Positions 12,870 to 12,922 of a stretch of DNA of 12,922 nucleotides are shown here, piece after piece. The notes below the pieces were generated by a model. That model was not told the DNA's origin, ran no database searches, and worked only from the letters and a program-made list of their open reading frames with translations. Position 1 is the first letter of the stretch. Each line of letters opens with the position of its first letter. A program made the position numbers and the translations under genes. Origin of the DNA: CAZFNQ01 sp964652125 (GTDB taxonomy: Bacteria; Patescibacteriota; Saccharimonadia; Saccharimonadales; JANWIN01); contig CAZZAE010000028.1 in the NCBI GenBank assembly GCA_964652125.1, positions 1 to 12,922 of the forward strand, given 5' to 3'.

Positions 12870-12922
12870 GGCGCTTTAGCTCAGTCGGTAGAGCAGAGGC
12901 TTGAAGAGCCTTGTGTCCTCGG
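12870..12922 (+). tRNA. tRNA-Phe(GAA), 5' part
   Basis: The acceptor GGCGCTT (12870-12876) is followed by TA and a D arm GCTC/GAGC (12879-12882 and 12891-12894). The anticodon stem GAGGC/GCCTT encloses TTGAAGA, with anticodon GAA at 12903-12905. The window ends inside the T arm. The promoter is not obvious in the preceding bases. Confidence 0.93.

Noticed and set aside
1..12922. CRISPR arrays, transposases, integrases, attachment sites next to the tRNAs
   Set aside because: No spaced direct repeats, no terminal inverted repeats at the 5283-6929 block, no copy of the tRNA-Leu, tRNA-Gly or tRNA-Phe 3' ends elsewhere in the window and no recombinase motif were seen by eye.

Overview
The window looks like an ordinary, gene-dense stretch of chromosome from a small bacterial genome. 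It uses the standard bacterial code, with TAA, TAG and TGA all acting as stops, and its tRNA genes encode their own CCA ends. Genes are packed tightly and no gap exceeds 300 bases. My best guess at the source is a Candidatus Saccharibacteria-like member of the Patescibacteria. This rests on small orphan proteins mixed with RibD/DHFR-like, VOC and RBBP9-like enzymes and a membrane operon of familiar families. It is an inference, not something the sequence proves.

Layout. A partial tRNA-Leu(UAA) opens the window, followed by a reverse-strand orphan gene (102-602), tRNA-Gly(GCC) (696-772), and a forward orphan locus (837-1659) that reads as one gene broken or shifted by +1 near 1255-1280. A reverse-strand CysQ/inositol-monophosphatase-like gene (1654-2514) meets it tail to tail. 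From 2673 to 5174 there is a forward run: a nucleotide pyrophosphatase/phosphodiesterase-like enzyme, a RibD/DHFR-like reductase and an RBBP9-like serine hydrolase. At 5207 a second RibD-like gene begins but is cut off after about 20 codons. Beyond the break lie two reverse-strand orphan genes (5283-6929). An intact paralogue of the cut gene then starts at 6997, followed by a small membrane protein, a VOC/glyoxalase protein and an FAD-dependent oxidoreductase (to 9407). The last 3.4 kb is a reverse-strand membrane operon: a flippase-like PF03706 protein, then a membrane-anchored alpha/beta hydrolase, then a CPBP intramembrane protease. A tRNA-Phe(GAA) begins at the end and is cut by the window edge.

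The most striking pattern is in the gene starts. Ten of them (602-, 2673, 3996, 4617, 5207, 6929-, 6997, 7603, 8187, 12771-) have an extended -10 box (TGn plus a TATAAT-like hexamer) ending exactly 6 or 7 bases before the start codon, and none has a usable Shine-Dalgarno sequence. That geometry puts the transcription start on or next to the A of the ATG, so these genes are probably read from leaderless mRNAs. The same rule selects the start codon in several genes with alternatives. The clear exception is the gene at 837, which has a strong promoter, a leader of about 25 bases and a GGGAG ribosome site.

Functionally the recognised enzymes are soluble housekeeping or detoxification types (nucleotide/phosphoester hydrolysis, NADPH-dependent reduction, serine hydrolysis, amine oxidation), plus an envelope-related operon. 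I see no CRISPR array, transposase, integrase, phage gene or rRNA. The least explained parts are the 5283-6929 pair next to the severed RibD gene and the 837-1659 split gene.
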